NCBI GenBank assembly: GCA_013696915.1
Contig: JACCXR010000045.1
Coordinates: forward strand, 1 to 23,509
Direction of reading: 5' to 3'
DNA: 23,509 nt
Source of the DNA: Euzebyaceae bacterium
GTDB taxonomy: Bacteria; Actinomycetota; Nitriliruptoria; Euzebyales; Egibacteraceae
The notes under the pieces are model-generated. The model ran no database searches, was not told where the DNA came from, and was given only the letters and a program-made list of their open reading frames with translations. Shown piece by piece: positions 7,656 to 13,870 of the stretch. A program made the position numbers and the translations under genes. The number at the start of each line of letters is the position of its first letter. Within the stretch, counting starts at the first letter, position 1.

Positions 7656-7684
7656 TTGCCAGCCTCACACCCTGACGTTAGCCT
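7656..7684 (+). promoter_or_regulatory. Likely dnaK promoter
   Basis: TTGCCA (7656-7661) and TAGCCT (7679-7684) are separated by 17 nt, the ideal spacing for a housekeeping sigma factor. The -35 box begins 5 nt after the HAIR operator. Transcription would start near 7691, about 45 nt before the dnaK ATG. Confidence 0.55.
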
Positions 7685-7697
7685 GGTGCGAACGTCA
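7673..7697. promoter_or_regulatory. Second inverted repeat in the dnaK promoter
   Basis: Perfect 7-bp arms TGACGTT (7673-7679) and AACGTCA (7691-7697) around an 11-nt spacer. It spans the predicted -10 box and start point. It is not a HAIR sequence and could be a site for a second regulator or part of the 5' leader. Confidence 0.45.
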
Positions 7698-7735
7698 GCA
7701 ATCGAGCGCCCGCTGGGCGCGGAGGTGGCAGCGAC

Positions 7736-9601
7736 ATGGCAAAGGCAGTCGGGATTGACCTCGGCACCACGAACTCGGTGGTCGCCGTGCTCGAAGGCGG
7801 CGAACCGACCGTCATCGCGAACGCCGAGGGAACGCGGACGACCCCGTCGGTCGTCGGCTTCTCGAAGTCGGGCGAGGTGCTCGTCGGCGAGGTGGCGAAG
7901 CGGCAGGCCGTCACGAACCCCGACCGCACGATCCAGTCCGTCAAGCGGCACATGGGCACGGACTGGAAGACGACGGTCGACGGCAAGAACTACACCGCGC
8001 AGGAGATCAGCGCCCGCATCCTGATGAAGCTCAAGCGGGACGCCGAGGCCTACCTCGGCGAGGACGTCAGCCAGGCGGTCATCACCGCGCCGGCGTACTT
8101 CGGTGACTCCGAGAGGCAGGCCACCAAGGAGGCCGGGCAGATCGCCGGTCTGGAGGTCCTGCGGATCATCAACGAGCCGACCGCGGCGGCCCTCGCCTAC
8201 GGCCTGGACAAGGAGGAGGAGCAGACCGTCCTGGTCTATGACCTCGGCGGCGGCACGTTCGACGTGTCCGTGCTCGAGATCGCCGAGGGCGTCTTCGACG
8301 TCAAGTCGACCTCGGGCGACACCCACCTCGGCGGTGACGACTGGGACCAGGCGGTCATGGACTGGCTGATCAAGTCGTTCAGGGACAACCACGGCGTCGA
8401 CCTCGGCAAGGACAAGATGGCGCGGCAGCGCCTCAAGGAGGCCGCCGAGAAGGCGAAGAAGGAGCTCTCCTCGACGACGGAGACGTCGATCAACCTGCCG
8501 TTCATCACGGCGACGGCCGACGGACCCCTCCACCTCGAGCAGACCCTCACCCGCGCGCAGTTCAACCAGATGACCGCCGACCTGCTCGACCGCACCCGGG
8601 CGCCGTACCACGCGGCCATCCGCGACGCGAACATCAAGGCGGAGGACATCGACCACGTCATCCTCGTCGGCGGCTCGACGCGCATGCCCGCCGTCGTCGA
8701 CCTTGTCAGGGAGCTCACCGGCGGCAAGGACGCCCACAAGGGCGTGAACCCCGACGAGGTGGTCGCGGTCGGCGCCGCGCTGCAGGCCGGGGTCCTCAAG
8801 GGTGAGGTCAAGGACGTCCTGCTCCTCGACGTCACGCCGCTGTCGCTCGGCATCGAGACCAAGGGCGGCGTCATGACCAGGCTGATCGAGCGGAACACGA
8901 CCATCCCTACCCGCAAGTCCGAGGTCTTCACCACGGCCGACGACAACCAGCCGCAGGTCGAGATCCACGTCCTGCAGGGCGAGCGCGAGATGGCCGGGTT
9001 CAACAAGACCCTCGGCAAGTTCCAGCTCGTCGACATCCCGCCGGCGCCCCGCGGCGTGCCGCAGGTCGAGGTCACGTTCGACATCGACGCGAACGGCATC
9101 GTGCACGTGTCCGCCAAGGACCGCGGCACGGGCAAGGAGCAGTCGATGACGATCACGGGCCAGTCGGCGCTGCCCAAGGAGGACATCGACAAGATGGTCC
9201 GCGACGCCGAGGCCTACGCCGACGAGGACCGCAAGCGCAAGGTTGAGGCCGACGCCCGCAACAACGCCGACAACCTGCTCTACCAGACCGAGAAGCTCCT
9301 CCGCGACAACGGCGACAAGATCGACGCCGAGCACAAGGCCCGCCTGGAGGAGGCGCAGGGCGCGGTCCGCGAGGCGCTGAACGGCACCGACAGCGACGCC
9401 ATCTCCAACACGACCGATCAGCTGATGCGCGTCAGCCAGGAGGTCGGGCAGGCCCTCTATGCCGCGACGGCCTCCGAGCAGGCCGGGCAGCAGACGGCCG
9501 GCGGCTTCACCGGGGACTCCGGCGCGGCGGATGACGAGGACATCGTGGACGCCGAGGTGGTCGACGAGGGCCAGGACCGCGACGACAAGGGCGCGGCGTG
9601 A
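7736..9601 (+). CDS. dnaK: Chaperone protein DnaK (Hsp70)
   Basis: A 621-aa cytoplasmic Hsp70 of full family length. The nucleotide-binding domain carries GIDLGTTNSVVAVLEGG near the N-terminus, VITAPAYFGDSERQATKEAG, IINEPTAAALAYG, VYDLGGGTFDVSVLEI and ILVGGSTRMPAVVDLV. The linker DVLLLDVTPLSLGIE leads to the substrate-binding domain and helical lid, and the tail is acidic (DDEDIVDAEVVDEGQD). It binds exposed hydrophobic segments of client proteins in an ATP cycle driven by DnaJ and GrpE. ATG 7736 has GGAGG at 7721-7725. It heads the operon dnaK-grpE-dnaJ-hspR and overlaps grpE by 4 nt (GTGA). Heat-inducible control by HspR at the upstream HAIR is expected. Confidence 0.98.
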   Translation: MAKAVGIDLGTTNSVVAVLEGGEPTVIANAEGTRTTPSVVGFSKSGEVLVGEVAKRQAVTNPDRTIQSVKRHMGTDWKTTVDGKNYTAQEISARILMKLKRDAEAYLGEDVSQAVITAPAYFGDSERQATKEAGQIAGLEVLRIINEPTAAALAYGLDKEEEQTVLVYDLGGGTFDVSVLEIAEGVFDVKSTSGDTHLGGDDWDQAVMDWLIKSFRDNHGVDLGKDKMARQRLKEAAEKAKKELSSTTETSINLPFITATADGPLHLEQTLTRAQFNQMTADLLDRTRAPYHAAIRDANIKAEDIDHVILVGGSTRMPAVVDLVRELTGGKDAHKGVNPDEVVAVGAALQAGVLKGEVKDVLLLDVTPLSLGIETKGGVMTRLIERNTTIPTRKSEVFTTADDNQPQVEIHVLQGEREMAGFNKTLGKFQLVDIPPAPRGVPQVEVTFDIDANGIVHVSAKDRGTGKEQSMTITGQSALPKEDIDKMVRDAEAYADEDRKRKVEADARNNADNLLYQTEKLLRDNGDKIDAEHKARLEEAQGAVREALNGTDSDAISNTTDQLMRVSQEVGQALYAATASEQAGQQTAGGFTGDSGAADDEDIVDAEVVDEGQDRDDKGAA

Positions 9602-10365
9602 CGGACCCCCGGACCGACGCGGACCCGGCGGCGGAGAACCTCGCCGCCGCCGGGCCCGCCGGCGCGCCGGCCGACGGCTTCGCGTCGGACGCGACCGACC
9701 ACACGATGGGCGCGGCCGCCGACCCGGAAGCCGACGCCCACGCGGAAGCCCACGCCGACGCGGAAGCGGCCGCAGACGCGGAAGCCGACGCCGACCCGGA
9801 AGCGGACGCCAAGAGCGCGGGGAACGAGCGGGCCGGAGCCGACGTGGCCGAGGCCGACCCCGAACCTCCCGGCGGCGCGGACGCCCCGGAAACCGCCGCC
9901 CCGACCGAGGACCTCCGGCAGGCGCTGGCCGACGCCGAACAGGAACGCGACTCCTACCTCGACCAGCTGCGCCGGGCCCGTGCGGACTACGAGAACCTGA
10001 ACAAGCGCAAGACCCGCGAGCTGATGGAGGCCCTCGACCGCGGGGCCGCCCAGCTGTGCTCGCAGCTGATCGGGGTCCTGGACAACTTCGGCTTCGCGCT
10101 GGACGCCGCAAGGGGCACCGACGACGAACGTCTCGCGAAGGGCGTCGAGATGGTGCACACCGAGCTGACGGGCGTGCTGCGGAGGGCCGGGCTCGAAGAG
10201 GTGCCGGGGGTCGGCGCGCCGTTCGACCCGACCTGGCATGAGGCGTTGATGCAGGTGGAGGCCGAGGAGCCGCTCGAGGAGCCGTTGGTGGAGGAGGTGC
10301 TTCGCACTGGATACCGGTTCAAGGGACGGGTGCTGCGGCCGGCCTCGGTGAAGGTGGCGCGGTGA
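9598..10365 (+). CDS. grpE: Nucleotide exchange factor GrpE
   Basis: A 255-aa exchange factor that releases ADP from DnaK. The GTG start overlaps the dnaK stop in GTGA, so the two are translationally coupled. The first 100 or so residues are an acidic, Ala/Asp/Glu-rich, apparently disordered extension with repeats of DAEA/EADAD; this is long even for actinobacterial GrpE. The family domain follows: a coiled coil (LADAEQERDSYLDQLRRARA, then DYENLNKRK), and a C-terminal beta domain with GVEMVHTEL, GAPFDPTWHEALM and VLRTGYRFKGRVLRPASVKV. No truncation of the functional part is seen. Confidence 0.97.
   Translation: MTDPRTDADPAAENLAAAGPAGAPADGFASDATDHTMGAAADPEADAHAEAHADAEAAADAEADADPEADAKSAGNERAGADVAEADPEPPGGADAPETAAPTEDLRQALADAEQERDSYLDQLRRARADYENLNKRKTRELMEALDRGAAQLCSQLIGVLDNFGFALDAARGTDDERLAKGVEMVHTELTGVLRRAGLEEVPGVGAPFDPTWHEALMQVEAEEPLEEPLVEEVLRTGYRFKGRVLRPASVKVAR
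9721..9810 (+). repeat. Degenerate repeat encoding the acidic GrpE N-terminus
   Basis: Imperfect tandem copies of a 9-12 nt unit around GACGCGGAAGCC, all in frame, encode the DAEA/HAEAHADAEA stretch. Length differences between strains by slippage are plausible. Confidence 0.6.
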
Positions 10366-10459
10366 CCTCCGGCTCCCTGTCGGCCCCGGACAATCGTGCC
10401 GGAAAGCTCCCCGCGGTCCTCGTGGCGGTCGTGAGCTTGGGATCTGAAGAGACAGGGCG

Positions 10460-11659
10460 ATGAGCCAGAGGGACTACTTCGAGAAGGACTACTACGGCGT
10501 GCTTGGGGTGACCAAGGACGCGTCGAACGCTGACATCAGCAAGGCGTACCGCAAGCTGGCGCGCAAGCTGCACCCCGACGCCCGGCCCGGCGACAAGGAG
10601 TCGGAGTCCCGGTTCAAGGAGGTCAGCGAGGCCCACTCGGTGCTGTCCAACGCCGAGAAGCGCAAGGAGTACGACGAGGTGCGTGAGCTCGTCGGATCCG
10701 GCGCGTTTCGGGGCGGCGGGTTCCCCGGCGGAGGGTTTCCCGGCGGCGGCGCCGGCTTCCCCGGCGGAGCGGGCGGGCAGGCGTTCGACCTCGGCGACCT
10801 CCTGGGACAGATGTTCGGCCAGGGTGGCGGCGAGGGGGCCTGGACCACTCCTGGACCCGCCGGCAGGCGCGGGCCGGGTCGGACGGCGGGCGCGCGGCGC
10901 GGCCGAGACGTCGAGACCGCCGTCACCCTGTCCTTCGCCGACGCGATCGCCGGGGTCACCGTCACGCTGCGGGTCTCCGGCCGCGCGCAGTGCACCACCT
11001 GCGGCGGCTCGGGAGCGAAGCCCGGCACCAGCCCCGTGACCTGCTCGACGTGCAACGGCCGCGGCCTGGTCACCGAGAACCAGGGCCTGTTCGGCTTCTC
11101 CTCCCCGTGCACCACCTGCGGCGGCACCGGTCGGCTGATCCCCGAACCCTGCCAGACCTGCGACGGCTCGGGCGTCGTGAACCGGCCGCGCGAGATCAAG
11201 GCGCGCATCCCCGCCGGGGTGAAGGACGGCGCACGGGTCCGGCTGTCAGGCAAGGGCGAACCTGGGTCTGCGGGAGGGCCGGCCGGAGACCTCTTCGTCA
11301 ACGTGCACGTCGCACCCCACGAGGTCTTCGGGCGCCGCGGCGAACACCTGACGATGCGGGTGCCCATCACGTTCGCCGAGGCGGCGCTCGGCGCGAGGAT
11401 CACCGTGCCGACCCTCGACGGCCCCGTGACCCTCAAGGTCCCGCCGGGCACGGAGTCGGGGAAGACGTTCCGGGTCAAGGGGCACGGCGCACCCAGGGGC
11501 AACGGCAAGCCGGGCGACCTGCTCGTGACCGTCGACGTCGCGGTGCCCAAACGGCTGACGAAGACCCAGCGCAAGGCCCTGGAGGACTTCGCCGCGATGG
11601 ACGACAGCGGGATCCGCGACCACCTCGAGTCCGCCATGACCGCGCCGGAGCAGGGGTAG
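10460..11659 (+). CDS. dnaJ: Chaperone protein DnaJ (Hsp40, type I)
   Basis: A 399-aa class I Hsp40. The J domain holds HPD at 38-40, the residues that stimulate DnaK ATPase. A Gly/Phe-rich linker (GGGFPGGG repeats, about 85-115) is followed by a zinc domain with four complete motifs from Cys178: CTTCGGSG, CSTCNGRG, CTTCGGTG and CQTCDGSG. The C-terminal client-binding domains include ARVRLSGKGEPG, FAEAALGARITVPTLDG and KTFRVKGHGAPR. It lies 94 nt after grpE, a larger gap than elsewhere in the operon, and ends 6 nt before hspR. The start is ATG 10460, preceded by a weak purine-rich site (ACAGGG). Confidence 0.97.
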   Translation: MSQRDYFEKDYYGVLGVTKDASNADISKAYRKLARKLHPDARPGDKESESRFKEVSEAHSVLSNAEKRKEYDEVRELVGSGAFRGGGFPGGGFPGGGAGFPGGAGGQAFDLGDLLGQMFGQGGGEGAWTTPGPAGRRGPGRTAGARRGRDVETAVTLSFADAIAGVTVTLRVSGRAQCTTCGGSGAKPGTSPVTCSTCNGRGLVTENQGLFGFSSPCTTCGGTGRLIPEPCQTCDGSGVVNRPREIKARIPAGVKDGARVRLSGKGEPGSAGGPAGDLFVNVHVAPHEVFGRRGEHLTMRVPITFAEAALGARITVPTLDGPVTLKVPPGTESGKTFRVKGHGAPRGNGKPGDLLVTVDVAVPKRLTKTQRKALEDFAAMDDSGIRDHLESAMTAPEQG

Positions 11660-11665
11660 CGGTCG

Positions 11666-12067
11666 GTGGTCAGGCCCGCCGCGGTCTACATCATCTCGGT
11701 CGCTGCCGAGCTCGCCGGGGTCCACCCGCAGACGCTCCGGACCTACGAGCGCAAGGGGCTCCTCAAGCCGGCGCGGACCTCCGGGGGCACGCGCCGCTAC
11801 TCCGACCGCGACGTCGAGCGGGTGCGCCTCATCCAGGACCTGACGCAGGGCGAGGGCGTCAACCTCGCCGGCGTCCTGCGGATCCTCGATCTCCAAGACC
11901 AGGTGGAGGCGCTCGCCGACCAGCTCGCCGACGCCCAGGACGCCGTCGACCGGGTCAGGCAGGAGGCCCGGGCCGCGCTGCACGAGGCGGTGCGCCGGAC
12001 CGGCGCCGAGCTCGTGCTCTACCGACCCGGCGCGATCGAACGCCACCCCTCTGCCCGCCGCCGCTGA
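11666..12067 (+). CDS. hspR: Heat-shock repressor HspR (MerR family)
   Basis: A 133-aa MerR-type repressor. The winged helix is clear (ISVAAELAGVHPQTLRTYER, KGLLKPARTSGGTRRYSDRD), followed by the IQDLTQGEGVNLAGVLRIL segment typical of HspR, a coiled coil (LQDQVEALADQLADAQDAVD), and a short tail ELVLYRPGAIERHPSARRR comparable to the hydrophobic/basic HspR tail. GTG 11666 starts 6 nt after dnaJ, with CAGGGG upstream. HspR binds HAIR sites, with DnaK as corepressor in studied actinobacteria, and so closes a feedback loop on its own operon. Confidence 0.96.
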   Translation: MVRPAAVYIISVAAELAGVHPQTLRTYERKGLLKPARTSGGTRRYSDRDVERVRLIQDLTQGEGVNLAGVLRILDLQDQVEALADQLADAQDAVDRVRQEARAALHEAVRRTGAELVLYRPGAIERHPSARRR

Positions 12068-12165
12068 AGGTGCACATTCAAGCGTCCAAGCTTCATCCTT
12101 CATACACCGACATGGTCATCAGCCGGCACTCTTGGAAGCCAGTGTGGCGAAGGAGCCCATGATTC
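12068..12165. other. Short intergenic stretch after hspR
   Basis: 98 bp, visibly less GC-rich than the flanking genes. No terminator, HAIR or gene was recognised; only AAGC/GCTT short repeats are present. Confidence 0.35.
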
Positions 12166-12405
12166 ATGAGGGGAACGTGGCTCAAGTCCCGCTGTCTGGC
12201 ACTGCTCCACCACGTCGCGCGGATGAAGGATTCGATCGTCATGACGAAGCGCGGCAAGCCGATCGCACGCCCGGCTTCCCTGCGCAAGTCCGGGTCCCGT
12301 CCGACGCTTGGCAGCGTCAGCCTCATCGCACACGAGGACGAGGCCTATTACGGCACGGGGCAGTCATGGGATGGAGAGGCGGAGAGGCCAACCTTTGAAG
12401 GGTAG
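12166..12405 (+). CDS. Phd/YefM-type antitoxin, apparently N-terminally short, no toxin partner
   Basis: A 79-aa ORF resembling prevent-host-death antitoxins: WLKSRCLALLHHVARMKDSI matches the FKAKCLALLDEV helix, followed by the hallmark VMTKRGKPIARP, then GSVSLIAHEDEAYYGTGQSW near the toxin-binding end. Typical members begin with 6-10 residues (a first beta strand) before this helix. Here the ATG at 12166 leaves only MRGT, and an in-frame TGA at 12160 blocks extension. No PIN or RelE-like toxin follows; the stop codon lies inside a strong hairpin. It is either a solitary antitoxin or the remnant of a toxin-antitoxin pair. Confidence 0.65.
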   Translation: MRGTWLKSRCLALLHHVARMKDSIVMTKRGKPIARPASLRKSGSRPTLGSVSLIAHEDEAYYGTGQSWDGEAERPTFEG

Positions 12406-12430
12406 GCGACGGTAGTGTCGCCTACCCTTC
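12397..12430. terminator. 14-bp perfect hairpin terminator
   Basis: Arms GAAGGGTAGGCGAC (12397-12410) and GTCGCCTACCCTTC (12417-12430) pair perfectly around a GGTAGT loop. It sits between the convergent antitoxin gene and CapA-like gene and contains the stop codon of the former. It probably acts in both directions; there is no strong T-run. Confidence 0.75.
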
Positions 12431-12484
12431 GATCCCTTCATGCGTCCTGCGTCGGGGATCGCCGCGCCGGCGGCCGCCCCGGCG

Positions 12485-13762
12485 TCAGGGGAACTGCGCG
12501 ACTGCGGGCGTCGCCGGGGCGCCGAGCATGCCGATCGCGTCGGCGGTCCGGGCGCGCGAGGCCTCCAGGGCCGCCCGCAGGCCGGGTGGCGTGGCGGGGT
12601 CGGCGAGCGCAGCCAGGACGGGCACGATGCGGTAGGTGCCCGGCTCGACCCAGGTGGGCTCGTAGCGGGCCCCGGCGACGACGAAGCGGCCGTCGCGCTC
12701 GGCAACGGTGAAGCGGACGATGACGCCGTCCTGCGTGCCGGCCGCGCAGCAGCGGCCGGACTGGTTCGACAGGAAGTTGCCGAGCCCGTAGGCCACCCAC
12801 TTGTCGCCGATGCGCTCGACCGGCTGGACGACGTGCGCGTGGTGGCCGGCGATCAGGTCGACCTCGGGCGCGGCGAGCAGCTGGTGGGCGAGCGCCGACT
12901 GCTGCTCGGTCGGCGCGGTCAGGTACTGCTCGCCCCAGTGGACGCTGACGAGCACGAACTCCGCGCCCGCCGCCCGCGCGGCCCGCGCCTCGGCGAGGAT
13001 CCGGTCGGCGTCGATCAGGTCGACGAGCCAGGGCTTGTCAGCGGGCAGCGAGAACCCGTTGAGGCCGTACGTGTAGGACAGGTGCCCGACCGTGACCCCG
13101 TTCACGTCGAGCAGCCGCGGCGTGGCCCCCTCATCGGGCGACCGGGCCATGCCGGCGTGGGGGATCCCGGCCGCATCGAGGACGTCGAGCGTGTCCGTCA
13201 CCCCCGCGGCACCGCCGTCGACGGAGTGGTTCGACGCGGTGGAGCAGGCGTCGTAGCCCGCCCAGGCCACGGCGTCGGCGATCTCGCGCGGCACCGTGAA
13301 CACCGGGAAGTAGGACAGGCCCTGCCCGTCCGGGGACAGCGGCGTCTCGAGGTGGCACACGGCGAGGTCGGCGGCGGAGAGCAGCGGTGCGACGTCGGCG
13401 AACATCGGCCGGTAGTCGTAGGGCAGCCCGACGGTCGCGCCGCTGGCCTGCGCGACCCGGACGACCGGCGAGTGCGTGAGGATGTCGCCCGTGACGGCGA
13501 TCGTGAACGCCCGTGGGGGCGCCGGCGGAGGCGGCGCCGCGGTGGAGGAGGCGGGCGGAGGGGGAACCGGGGTGGGCACCGGCGACGGCGGGACGGCCAC
13601 CGCCAGGGTCACCGGTTCCGCCGACACGGTCGGCTGCGGGGACGCGGCGACGGAGCCGTCGGCCGCGAAGCCGGCCACGGCCAGGCAGAATGCCGTCAAC
13701 GTCCCGACGGCGACCTTGGCGAGCCAGGGACCACCCGGCATCTGCGACCGTGAGGCGGGCAT
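12485..13762 (-). CDS. CapA-like secreted metallophosphatase-fold protein
   Basis: A 425-aa exported protein of the CapA family (named for poly-gamma-glutamate capsule synthesis; fold related to metallophosphatases). The signal is VAVGTLTAFCLAVAGFAA, followed by a Pro/Ser-rich linker (PPSPVPTPVPPPPA). The domain motifs are in order: FTIAVTGDILTHSPVV, VCHLETPLS, STASNHSVDGGAAG, VSVHWGEQY, IAGHHAHVVQPVE and YGLGNFLSNQ. All family landmarks are present. ATG 13762 was chosen because a TACTCT box lies exactly 7 nt upstream; no ribosome binding site precedes it, which fits a leaderless transcript. A second ATG at 13741 is possible. A capsule role is not implied by context: no other capsule genes are nearby. 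Confidence 0.88.
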   Translation of the reverse strand: MPASRSQMPGGPWLAKVAVGTLTAFCLAVAGFAADGSVAASPQPTVSAEPVTLAVAVPPSPVPTPVPPPPASSTAAPPPPAPPRAFTIAVTGDILTHSPVVRVAQASGATVGLPYDYRPMFADVAPLLSAADLAVCHLETPLSPDGQGLSYFPVFTVPREIADAVAWAGYDACSTASNHSVDGGAAGVTDTLDVLDAAGIPHAGMARSPDEGATPRLLDVNGVTVGHLSYTYGLNGFSLPADKPWLVDLIDADRILAEARAARAAGAEFVLVSVHWGEQYLTAPTEQQSALAHQLLAAPEVDLIAGHHAHVVQPVERIGDKWVAYGLGNFLSNQSGRCCAAGTQDGVIVRFTVAERDGRFVVAGARYEPTWVEPGTYRIVPVLAALADPATPPGLRAALEASRARTADAIGMLGAPATPAVAQFP

Positions 13763-13768
13763 GAGCGG

Positions 13769-13774
13769 AGAGTA
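13769..13774 (-). promoter_or_regulatory. -10 box of a leaderless promoter for the CapA-like gene
   Basis: TACTCT on the minus strand ends 7 nt before the A of the ATG at 13762, so transcription would start at the start codon. No Shine-Dalgarno sequence is present, which supports leaderless expression. Confidence 0.5.
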
Positions 13775-13857
13775 GGTCGCCGTACCGTCCGATCGGTGCA
13801 ACCGCCGCCGCCCAGAACTTAATGCTGTCGCGCATAGATTTGTTGCTAGGCCAACGG

Positions 13858-13863
13858 TAGAGT
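13858..13863 (+). promoter_or_regulatory. Possible -10 box for clpB
   Basis: TAGAGT ends 8 nt before the clpB ATG and no Shine-Dalgarno sequence is visible, which suggests leaderless transcription. No HAIR-like TTGAG/CTCA pair was found in the 108-bp space upstream. Confidence 0.4.
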
Positions 13864-13870
13864 GGGCGCC

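Noticed and set aside
7460..10111. Very long open frame on the minus strand opposite dnaK and grpE
   Set aside because: It is antisense to two certain genes and its translation is a Val/Leu/Arg/Asp-rich mirror of their codons, an effect of high GC content. No domain was recognised.
10366..10459. Internal promoter or HAIR before dnaJ
   Set aside because: A GACAAT hexamer is present but no suitable -35 box or HAIR arms; evidence too weak to list.
12440..13753. Long plus-strand open frame opposite the CapA-like gene
   Set aside because: The translation is Arg/Gly/Asp-rich and low in complexity and mirrors the real gene, which has signal peptide, motifs and promoter on the minus strand.
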